DNA of 64,000 bases from Caulobacter sp. 73W (GTDB taxonomy: Bacteria; Pseudomonadota; Alphaproteobacteria; Caulobacterales; Caulobacteraceae). The notes under the pieces were generated by a model. That model did not search any database and was not told the origin of the DNA. It saw nothing but the letters and a program-made list of their open reading frames with translations. Within the stretch, counting starts at the first letter, position 1. The number at the start of each line of letters is the position of its first letter. The stretch covers positions 1,984,001 through 2,048,000 of the forward strand of contig NZ_CP158375.1 in the NCBI RefSeq assembly GCF_041021955.1, written 5' to 3'. The position numbers and the translations under genes were made by a program. This document shows positions 29,520-37,476 of this stretch, piece by piece.

Positions 29520-31668
29520 GTGGGGGTTCTGGGTTCGAGGTCGCCAGTGGTGACCATGGTGGCGGCCGTGCTTCTAGGGATCGCCGCCCTGATCGCGGCG
29601 ACAGCCGCGGCGCTTTCCACACCACGCCTCGGCCTGGAATTGGCGGCCAGACCGGATGGCGCCGTGGTCGTCGAGCGGCCCTCCCAAGGCGTCCGGGCTG
29701 GCGAGCGGCTTCTGTCCATCAGCGCCGGCCCGGCCACGTTCCAGCTTCATCCTGACGACCTGATCGAAGAGCCGGACGTCATAGACAACTTCGCCGCCCG
29801 TGAACGCTTCATGGCGCGGCAGGCGGCGCTTTCCGACCTGTTGGCGCAAGAACTCCGTCACCCTGGGCCTGCGCAGGGCGGACGGCGGCGAGCGGACGGT
29901 CGAGATCACGCCCCGTCCCGCCGCGATCGGCGACCTGCCCTTCGGCTTCTGGTTCCAGATCGGGGTCGGCTTCGGCGGACTGCTGATCTCGGCCTGGGTG
30001 TGGGCCCTGCGGCCCGGCGAGTGGGCGGCGCGGATGTTCGCCCTGACCGGCCTGGCCATGCTGACCTTCACCCACGCGGCGGCGATCTACAGCACCCGTG
30101 AGCTGGCCCTGGCCGCACCGCTGTTCCGGGCGCTGTGCGAGCTCAACTATGTGGGCGCCAGCCTGTTCGGCGTGGCGATGATCAATGTCTTCCTGAGCTA
30201 TCCGAAGCGACTGGTCCCGATGGTCGGGCTGCTGGCGGCGCCGGTTGTCTTCGGGGCCTGGGGAGCGGCGACCCTGCTGCGTCTGATGCCGGACGTGGCG
30301 ACCGCCTATCACCTGCCGGTCGTCACCGAGATGGGACTGATCCTGGTCGCCATCCTGGCTCAGGCCGTGGCGGTGAGAAAGGACCCGACCTCCCGCGCGG
30401 CCTTGCTGTGGCTGGGCCTTTCGGTGGCCATCGGGGCGGGCGCCTTCGTGGCGATGATGGCCGCGCCGCAGGTGCTCGGCTTCGCCCCGGCCATGCCGCA
30501 GGGCTACGCTTTCGGCTTCTTCCTGCTGATCCACATCGGGGTCGCCCTGGGACTTCGCCGTTATCGCCTGTTCGACCTGAAGGACTGGGCCTTCGCCATC
30601 CTGTTCTACGCCGGGGCGGCGGCGGCCTTCGTGATCCTGGACCTGGTGCTGGTCATGACCCTGCCGCTGGATCAGGGGCCGGCGCTGGGCCTGTCCCTGC
30701 TGATGGTGGCCTTCGCCTATCTGCCGCTGCGCGACTGGCTGTGGCGGCGGATGGTGGCGCGGCGAACCCTGGCGGACCATGAACTGTTCAACGCTGTGAT
30801 CGAGGTCGCCTTCGGCGGCAGCCGGCGTGAGCGCGGCGACCGTTGGCGTGAACTGCTGAACCGGCTGTTCGAACCCCTGGACGTCACGCCGCTGGGGAAC
30901 GGGCCGGCGACGCCCCAGGCCAGCGAGGACGGCCTGCGCCTGACCCTGCCAGCCACCGCCGACAGCCCCGCCCTGGCCCTGCAGTACCCCTGGCGAGGAC
31001 GCGGACTGTTCGGCCGGCCGCACCTGAAGCTGGCGCGGCAACTGGCGGCGATGATGAGCCACGTCCAGGACAGCCGCGAGGCCTATGAGCGCGGGGTCAT
31101 CGAGGAGCGCCGCCGTATCGCCCGCGACCTGCACGACGATGTCGGCGCCCGCCTGCTGTCGGGCCTGCACACCAAGGACCTGCCCGGCGCCCGCGAGGCG
31201 GTGCGCGAAGCCCTGGGCGACATCCGGGTGATCGTCAGCGGCATGACCGGCGACGGCCTGCCGCTGAGCCAGGTGGTGGCCGATCTGCGCCACGAGACCG
31301 CCCGGCGGCTGGAGTCGGCGGGCCTGGCGCTGGACTGGGAGACCCCGGCCACGGAGGCGGACGACGCCCTGCTGGACTATCGCACCTATCGCGCCCTGAT
31401 CTCCGCCCACCGGGAAATGATCAGCAACGCCATCCGGCACGCCCAGGCCTCACGCGTCAGCGTCGCGGTCCTGGTGGAGAACGGCCGGCTTCACACCACT
31501 GTCAGCGACGACGGCGTCGGCCTGGGAGAGCGGGTCGGAGACGGCGTCGGCGGATCGGGCCTGCGCAACATGAGCCGACGGATCGACGAGTTGGGCGGCG
31601 AGCTGACCTTCCCCGGCCAGGCGCGGGGGGCGGGCGTCGCCCTGTCCCTGCCGCTGAGCATCCCATGA
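29520..31668 (+). pseudogene. Membrane sensor histidine kinase (HisKA_3) with one frameshift
   Basis: GTG 29520 (GGGGGAG upstream) begins a frame with one transmembrane helix and a periplasmic region up to SDLLAQ. At 29848-29853 the coding sense moves by one base to a frame reading NSVTLGLRRADGGERTVEIT. Downstream come about eight hydrophobic helices, an H-box (IARDLHDDVGARLL), an N-box (REMISNAIRHAQA) and G-boxes (DDGVGLGERV, GSGLRNMSRRI). Restored, it would be about 715 aa. It is followed after 75 bp by its LuxR-type regulator. The disruption is either real, silencing the sensor, or a base-calling error. Confidence 0.85.
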
Positions 31669-31670
31669 CC

Positions 31671-31715
31671 TCCCCCGTTCAGGGGATGAGCAGGGCGGGA
31701 GGCCGCCCCTAAGGT
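31671..31715 (+). promoter_or_regulatory. Composite dyad-N18-CCCTAAGGT module, copy A
   Basis: CCCCCGTTCAGGGGATG (31672-31688) is followed by exactly 18 bp and then CCCTAAGGT (31707-31715), 28 bp before the ATG of the response-regulator gene. The same arrangement recurs before the RsaA-like gene. The dyad may be the binding site of the regulator and the CCCTAA element part of a promoter; this is inference. Confidence 0.5.
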
Positions 31716-31743
31716 GCCGCCCTCGGACGGACAGGGCGCCATC

Positions 31744-32400
31744 ATGCCGAACCCAGACAGCACGCAACGGCTCAAGGGGCTGGTGGTCGAGGACCAGTCG
31801 GCCACCCGCGAATGGCTGGTCGGGGCGCTGGACCAGGCCTTCGATATCGAGATCGTGGCGGTGGACGATCTGCGCGGCGCCCGTGAATCCCTGCAGTGGC
31901 GCACGCCGGACGTGGCCCTGGTGGACATCGGCCTGCCGGACGGGTCGGGGGTCGATCTGGTGCGGGAGCTGACCCGCGAGCACCCGGCCGCCACGCCCAT
32001 CGTCACCACCATCTTCGACGACGACGCGCATCTGTTCGACGCCATCGCGGCGGGCGCCCAGGGCTATCTGCTCAAGGATCAGGACACCGCCGCCTTCGTC
32101 GAGGCGCTGAAGCGGATCGGACGCGGCGAGCCGCCGCTGTCGCCATCCATCGCCCGGCGGATGCTGGAGCATTTCCGCGCCGCGCCGCCCGTTTCATCCG
32201 AGGATCTGGAGCCCCTGACACCGCGCGAGACCGAGGTGCTGGCCCTGCTCGGCCGGGGCCTGCGGGTGGGCGAGGCCGCCCGGGTCCTGGGAATCAGCGA
32301 CCACACGGTCGCCGGCTATGTGAAGACCGTATATCGCAAACTGAACATCGCCTCGCGGGCGGAGGCGGCGCTGGAGGCGGCCCGGCGCGGCCTGGTCTGA
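31744..32400 (+). CDS. LuxR/NarL-family response regulator
   Basis: A 218-aa regulator. The receiver domain has VVEDQ and phospho-acceptor Asp61 in VALVDIGLPDGSG, with the GYLLKDQ lysine. A LuxR helix-turn-helix follows (LTPRETEVLALLGRG, VLGISDHTVAGYVKTVYRKL). It is paired with the kinase immediately upstream and flanked on both sides by the repeated dyad/CCCTAA module. It is similar in layout to the regulator at 2044-2727 but clearly a different protein. Confidence 0.92.
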   Translation: MPNPDSTQRLKGLVVEDQSATREWLVGALDQAFDIEIVAVDDLRGARESLQWRTPDVALVDIGLPDGSGVDLVRELTREHPAATPIVTTIFDDDAHLFDAIAAGAQGYLLKDQDTAAFVEALKRIGRGEPPLSPSIARRMLEHFRAAPPVSSEDLEPLTPRETEVLALLGRGLRVGEAARVLGISDHTVAGYVKTVYRKLNIASRAEAALEAARRGLV

Positions 32401-32447
32401 CACCCCCTGAATCGGGGATGCCGCCGCCCAACGGCGATCCCTAACGT
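32401..32447 (+). promoter_or_regulatory. Composite dyad-N18-CCCTAACGT module, copy B
   Basis: CACCCCCTGAATCGGGGATG (32401-32420) starts directly after the regulator stop codon. Then come 18 bp and CCCTAACGT (32439-32447). The dyad is nearly the reverse complement of copy A (CAyCCCCTGAAysGGGG in both). A small hairpin, GGCCGGA/TCCGGCC at 32461-32480, follows before the RsaA-like gene. Confidence 0.5.
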
Positions 32448-32503
32448 CCCCGCCCGGGAAGGCCGGAGCCTAGTCCGGCCAAGGCAGATGGGGATTTCAT
32501 CAC

Positions 32504-33556
32504 ATGGCGACCGTACCGACGATCGGGGACTTTTCCTGGCTCATCCAGTTGGTGGACGCGGGCCTGATCAAGTCCAGCTTCAAGTTCAGCGACATCCGCG
32601 CGATGCTGCAGAGCCTCGGCGTGCTGACGCCGGAGATCGACGCGGCGCTGAAGACCGTGGAGGCCAATCCGGGCCTGATCGACATCGGCGTGCAGACACT
32701 GAAGGACGCCCTGTTGAAGTATCCGCCCAGCACGCCGCTGAGCGAGATCACCGGCGGCGGCACGCCCACCACCCCGACCAATCCGGTGGTGACGCCTTCG
32801 GTCCAGCAGGTGCAGGACGCCTTCAAGGCCCTGGCCGGGATCGCGGCCACCTCCTCCAAGGCGATGGAGGAGTTCCTGACCACGCCCACGGGCCAGAAGG
32901 TGAAGAACGAGTTCTACGCCGAGGCCCAGGAGATGGCGAAATGGGTGACCCAGCTGAACGCCGGGACCGCCACCCCGTCTCAGTTCCTGAACAAGATGGT
33001 CGAGTTCGGCTCTGACACCACCGGCGTCGCCCTGCAGGTCTATCAGTTCTTCACCGGCAAGATTCCGACCCAGGCGGGCATGACCTATCTGGTGGACAGC
33101 CCGAGCAATCCGGCTGATCTGACCGATCCGACCTATGCCCTGCTGAACGCCGAGAACCGCTACATCAACATGGCGGTGAACCTGGGCGTGAAAGGCGAAG
33201 GGGCCAGCGCCTTCACGGCCGCCTATGGCGCGCTCGACTTCAAGGCGGCGGTCACCAAGCTCTATGCCGCCATCATCGGAAACAGCGAGGCGGCGGCCAA
33301 GGGCGTCAATGTCAGCGCCGCCATCGACTACGTCGTCGCCCAGGAGGCCTACTTCAAGGCGCTGGGCGGGGGCGACATCGGAGCCAAGGCGGCGGCGGCG
33401 GGCTTCCTGATGCACAAGGGCCTGCAAGGCGGCGTCGGCGTCTATGACGACGCCGTCCGCGACTTCTACGCCGACCTCTATGCCGGCAAGGCGACCTATG
33501 GGGTCAGCATCCTGGGGACCAGCGCCCCCTATGACGGCCTCGACGGCCTGGCCTGA
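32504..33556 (+). CDS. Stand-alone protein resembling the RsaA S-layer N-terminal anchoring region
   Basis: A 350-aa protein without a Sec signal peptide or membrane helix. Residues 1-75 form a helical region, and 75-100 a Pro/Thr/Gly-rich linker (GGGTPTTPTNPVVTPS). Residues 173-320 resemble the N-terminal, LPS-binding part of Caulobacter RsaA: VALQVYQFFTGKIPTQ, MTYLVDSPSNPADL, LNAENRYINMAVNL, KLYAAIIGNSEAAAKGVNV. RsaA itself continues with about 800 residues of RTX-type repeats, which are absent here. Export, if any, would need a type I system. It lies downstream of the second kinase/regulator pair. The likeness is from memory of the RsaA sequence. Confidence 0.72.
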   Translation: MATVPTIGDFSWLIQLVDAGLIKSSFKFSDIRAMLQSLGVLTPEIDAALKTVEANPGLIDIGVQTLKDALLKYPPSTPLSEITGGGTPTTPTNPVVTPSVQQVQDAFKALAGIAATSSKAMEEFLTTPTGQKVKNEFYAEAQEMAKWVTQLNAGTATPSQFLNKMVEFGSDTTGVALQVYQFFTGKIPTQAGMTYLVDSPSNPADLTDPTYALLNAENRYINMAVNLGVKGEGASAFTAAYGALDFKAAVTKLYAAIIGNSEAAAKGVNVSAAIDYVVAQEAYFKALGGGDIGAKAAAAGFLMHKGLQGGVGVYDDAVRDFYADLYAGKATYGVSILGTSAPYDGLDGLA

Positions 33557-33569
33557 TCCGAAAAGCGAA

Positions 33570-33601
33570 AACGGCCCGCCTCCTCGAGGAGACGGGCCGT
33601 T
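33570..33601. terminator. Terminator between convergent genes
   Basis: AACGGCCCG (33570-33578) pairs with CGGGCCGTT (33593-33601). The loop itself holds the dyad TCCTCGAGGA. It lies 14 bp after the RsaA-like stop and ahead of the convergent trxA end, so it can serve both strands. Confidence 0.8.
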
Positions 33602-33624
33602 CCGCTGGTTTAGTTCTGGACCGC

Positions 33625-33957
33625 TCAGGCCGGCTGGACGCCAGCCTCGTTGAGCCATTCCAGGATCTTCTGCTTGGGCATGGCGCCGACCTTCATCGAC
33701 GCCATCTGGCCGTTGCGGAACAGCATCATGGTCGGGATGCCGCGCACGCCGTAGCGGGACGGGGTCGTCGGGCTGTCCTCGATATTGACCTTGGCGACGG
33801 TCACCACGTCGGCCAGCTCCTCGGAGATCTGCTCCAGGGCGGGCGCGATCTGCTTGCAGGGACCGCACCACTCGGCCCAGAAATCGACCAGGACGGGTTT
33901 GTCGGCCTTCAGCACGTCGGCTTCGAAGGATTCGTCGGTCACCGTGACGGTGCTCAT
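33625..33957 (-). CDS. trxA: Thioredoxin
   Basis: A 110-aa cytoplasmic disulfide reductase with active site WCGPC (Cys31, Cys34), the buried Asp in VLVDFWAEW and cis-Pro in RGIPTMMLF. It reduces ribonucleotide reductase, PAPS reductase and other targets. It lies downstream of addA on the same strand, 78 bp away. Confidence 0.97.
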   Translation of the reverse strand: MSTVTVTDESFEADVLKADKPVLVDFWAEWCGPCKQIAPALEQISEELADVVTVAKVNIEDSPTTPSRYGVRGIPTMMLFRNGQMASMKVGAMPKQKILEWLNEAGVQPA

Positions 33958-34035
33958 TGGCGATAGCTCCTCATCGCGGCGGGAATCGCCCGCGCGTTCT
34001 TTCAGCGAAAGATGTAGGGCGCAGGTTCCGCCGCA

Positions 34036-37000
34036 TCAACTGTTGCGGACCAGTCGGGTGAGCGCTTGGGCCATCACCTTTTCTGGAACGGGCATCAGTT
34101 TGGGACCGTCGGTCCACACCAGCGCGCCCTCGACAGCCCTGTTGGGGAACACCTCGGCCAGGACGGCGGCATAGACCGCCATCTGCACCAGATAGGCGTC
34201 GTCGGCGTCCTCGATCCGCTCCGGGGCCGGGCGATTGGTCTTGAAGTCCACCACCAGAACGCGGTCGGGCAGCACCACCAGACGGTCCACGCGACCGGAT
34301 ACGGCGAGACCGCCGGGCAGGCTCCTGGCCGCGCCGGCAAGAGCCACCTCGGCGCGGGAGCCGGGGCCGAACACCTCGGCGAAGCGGGCGTCGTCCAGGA
34401 CGGTGAGGGCGGCCTGGGCCATCTCGGCGCGCTGGTCGTCGGTCAGGTCCCGCTCGCCGGTCAGCAGGCGACGGGCGGCGGCGGGCCGCTCGGCCGGGGC
34501 GATGTCCGGCAGCAGTTGAAGCAGACGGTGAATGATGGTCCCGCGCCGATAACGGCCCAGGCCTGCCACCCGCGCCAGGGGCGACGGCGCCTTGGTGGTC
34601 TCGTCCTCGCCCAGCATGGACGGGGCGGCGTAGCGGACGTCCGGCCGCTCCGGCGTCGCCGACTGGCGCACCCAGGCCGGCAGGAGGACCGGCGCGGCGA
34701 CCACCGCCTCGGCCAGGGGCAGACGCATCGGGTCGGGGCCATAGCGGCGATAGCTTCCATCGCCCTCGCCCAGGGTGCGGACGTCGGGCGCGATCTCGGG
34801 GTGGCCGAAGGCGGCGGCGGCCGCACCGTACCAGCCGGCGACGTTTTCCAGCTTGGTGCGGGCGTCGATACGGCCGCAGAGGATCAGGCGGTCCCTGGCC
34901 CGGGTCAGGGCCACGTAGAGGAGGCGCAGCCCCTCTTCCTGGTCCTTGGTCTTGCGCCGTTCGCGGGCGGCGGCGGAGGCTTCGCAATCGTTCTTCGACG
35001 AAGCGCACCACAGGAAGCCGCCTTCGGCGGTGGCCAGCAGCGGCGAGCCGCGCGAAGCGTCCTTCAGGGCCATTTCCGGCAGGATGACGATGGGCGCCTC
35101 CAGCCCCTTGGAGCCGTGGGCGGTCATCACCCGCACCTCCGCTCGAGCGCCCTCCATCTCGCGTTTGACGGTGATATCGAGGGCGGCGAAGTCGGCGACC
35201 AGGGCCTCCAGATCGTTCACCCCGCGCTGCTCGGCGGCCAGGACCTGAGCCAAGAACTCGTCGAGGGCGTCGGCGGCCTCGGCCCCCAGGCGGGTCAGCA
35301 TGCGCGAGCGCATGGAGACGCCGTCCGGCCCGCTGAAGTTCAGGGCGCGGGAGAAGAACTCGAACGGTCGGCGGCCCGCCTCGCCCCGCGCCCAGCGCAG
35401 GAAGCCGGACGGGCCGTCTGCCTGGTCGCGGACCACCCGCCACAGGTTGTCCTTGCGGCCATGGGCCAGGGCATAGAGCTGGTCGTCGGTCAGGCCGCAG
35501 AACGGGCTCTTCAGCAGGGCCGCCAGGGTCAGCTCGTCACGCGGATAGAGGGCGAAGCGGGCCAGGGCCAGCAGGTCGTCGAAGGCGATGTGCGCCGACA
35601 GGGCCAGACGGTCGGCGCCGGCCACGGGCAGGCCGGCGTGCTTCAGCTCCCGCAGGATGTCCTCGAACAGCGCCTTGCGCCGGCGGACCAGGATCAGGAC
35701 GTCGCCGGCCGTGGCCGGACGCCACGCCCGGGTCTCCTTGTCGAAGATCGCATCGCCCCGCGCCAGCAGGGCCTTGATCTCGGCGGCGATGCGGCGGGCC
35801 AGGCGGCGGTTGGCGCTCTGGACGCCCTCTACGTCGAGGGGCGCGTCCCAGGCGTCGCGCTCGCCCTCCTTGATCTCCTGCTCCAGGGGCCACAGATCAA
35901 CGCAGCCGGCGTGTTCGATACGGAACGGACGGTGGATCACCCGGTCCTCGCCGGCCGGCGGCGGCACCCCGGCGCGCATCTCCGGCGCCTCGAACAGGGC
36001 GTCTACGAAGGACAGCACCTGCTTGGTGGAGCGGTAGGAGACCGTCAGGGGCACGCCCTTGGCCACGCGGCCCACCGCCTCGATCAGGCCGATATAGCGC
36101 TGGGTCTCGATCAGCAGACGCTCGGGGTCGGCGCCCTGGAACGAGTAGATCGACTGCTTCTCGTCGCCGACCACGAACAGGGTCCGCTCATCGGTCCCTT
36201 TGCGCCAGCCCGGCGCGCCGGCGCCGCTGAAGAACTCGCCGGTCAGCTCGCGCAGGATCGCCCACTGTTCGGGGGCGGTGTCCTGGGCCTCGTCGACCAG
36301 GATGTGGTCGACACCACCGTCCAGCTTGAACAGCACCCAGGCCGCGTCGGAGCGGCGGGTCAGCAGCTGGTGGACGTGCTCGATCAGGTCGGTGAAATCG
36401 AGCGCGCCCCGCGCCCGTTTCTCGGCCTCGTAGGCCTTGGTGTAGGTCCAGGCCAGCAGCAGGACGTCCACGGTGTCGGCCGCCACGCGGGCGGCACGGA
36501 TCAGGGCGCGGACCTCCTCCAGCGCGTTCTGCTGATCCAGCAGCGGGCCGCGCAGGTCCTCGCGGCTCTTCAGGCCGCTGGTCTTCATGGGCCAGGTCGC
36601 GGGCGTTCCCTCGCCCTTCTCGGTGAACAGCGGGACCAGGGCGTCCTCGAACGTCGCGTCCGGGTTGTCGGCGATGGCGGCCATCAGCTCGGCGCATTTG
36701 AGGTCGGTCTTGCCGCCGGTCGCCAGGACCTCGGCGATGTCGCGCCACAACGCACGGTCCAGCCGCGCCATGAAGTCGGCCCCGATGGTCTCCGGATCAC
36801 GCTGCTCGGTGCTGTTGGTGCAGACCCGCCAGATGTCGGACATGGTCTCGACGAAGCCGCCGCAGCGATCGACATAGGCGGCGATGGCGCCGCGCCGGTC
36901 CTCGAAGGTGCGGAACATGGTCTGGAAGGCCTGGAAATCCAGGGCCACCGAGAAACGGGCATAGGCCTCGCCCAGCAGGCCGCCCTTCTGCGCCTCCAGC

Positions 37001-37476
37001 GCCGTGCGGCGACGGGCGGCCTCGGCCAAGGCCGCGGCCGCCGCGTCGTCCATCACCGTGAACCCGGGCGAGACGCCGGCCTCCAGCGGGAAGCGGCGCA
37101 GCAGCTTTTCGCAGAAGGCGTGGATGGTCTGGATCTTCAGGCCGCCGGGGGTTTCCAGGGCGCGGGCGAACAGGGCGCGGGCCTTGGACAGGTCGCGGGG
37201 GGCGTCGGCGCCCTCCAGCTTGCTCAGGGCCTCGGCCAGGCGGGCGTCGTCCAGCACCGACCAGCCGCCAAGCGTCTCGAACAGGCGGCGCTGCATCTCG
37301 GCGGCGGCGGCCTTGGTGAAGGTCACGCAGAGGATCGCCTCGGGCGCGGCGCCGGACAGCAGCAGGCGCGCCACCCGGTCGATCAGGGTCTTGGTCTTGC
37401 CCGAGCCGGCGTTGGCGGTGACGAAGGCGTTGATGGCCGGATCGGCGGCGATGGCCTGAGGATCGAAGACGGTCAT
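34036..37476 (-). CDS. addA: Double-strand break repair helicase-nuclease AddA
   Basis: A 1146-aa UvrD-type helicase subunit of AddAB, the alphaproteobacterial counterpart of RecBCD. Walker A is NAGSGKTKTL (residues 22-31). Helicase motifs include DEAQDTAPEQW, VVGDEKQSIYSFQGADP, VMTAHGSKGLEAPIVIL and GLRLLYVALTRARD. The C-terminal nuclease motif is VLVVDFKTNRP. Its ATG overlaps the addB stop (ATGA), so expression is coupled. Confidence 0.96.
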   Translation of the reverse strand: MTVFDPQAIAADPAINAFVTANAGSGKTKTLIDRVARLLLSGAAPEAILCVTFTKAAAAEMQRRLFETLGGWSVLDDARLAEALSKLEGADAPRDLSKARALFARALETPGGLKIQTIHAFCEKLLRRFPLEAGVSPGFTVMDDAAAAALAEAARRRTALEAQKGGLLGEAYARFSVALDFQAFQTMFRTFEDRRGAIAAYVDRCGGFVETMSDIWRVCTNSTEQRDPETIGADFMARLDRALWRDIAEVLATGGKTDLKCAELMAAIADNPDATFEDALVPLFTEKGEGTPATWPMKTSGLKSREDLRGPLLDQQNALEEVRALIRAARVAADTVDVLLLAWTYTKAYEAEKRARGALDFTDLIEHVHQLLTRRSDAAWVLFKLDGGVDHILVDEAQDTAPEQWAILRELTGEFFSGAGAPGWRKGTDERTLFVVGDEKQSIYSFQGADPERLLIETQRYIGLIEAVGRVAKGVPLTVSYRSTKQVLSFVDALFEAPEMRAGVPPPAGEDRVIHRPFRIEHAGCVDLWPLEQEIKEGERDAWDAPLDVEGVQSANRRLARRIAAEIKALLARGDAIFDKETRAWRPATAGDVLILVRRRKALFEDILRELKHAGLPVAGADRLALSAHIAFDDLLALARFALYPRDELTLAALLKSPFCGLTDDQLYALAHGRKDNLWRVVRDQADGPSGFLRWARGEAGRRPFEFFSRALNFSGPDGVSMRSRMLTRLGAEAADALDEFLAQVLAAEQRGVNDLEALVADFAALDITVKREMEGARAEVRVMTAHGSKGLEAPIVILPEMALKDASRGSPLLATAEGGFLWCASSKNDCEASAAARERRKTKDQEEGLRLLYVALTRARDRLILCGRIDARTKLENVAGWYGAAAAAFGHPEIAPDVRTLGEGDGSYRRYGPDPMRLPLAEAVVAAPVLLPAWVRQSATPERPDVRYAAPSMLGEDETTKAPSPLARVAGLGRYRRGTIIHRLLQLLPDIAPAERPAAARRLLTGERDLTDDQRAEMAQAALTVLDDARFAEVFGPGSRAEVALAGAARSLPGGLAVSGRVDRLVVLPDRVLVVDFKTNRPAPERIEDADDAYLVQMAVYAAVLAEVFPNRAVEGALVWTDGPKLMPVPEKVMAQALTRLVRNS

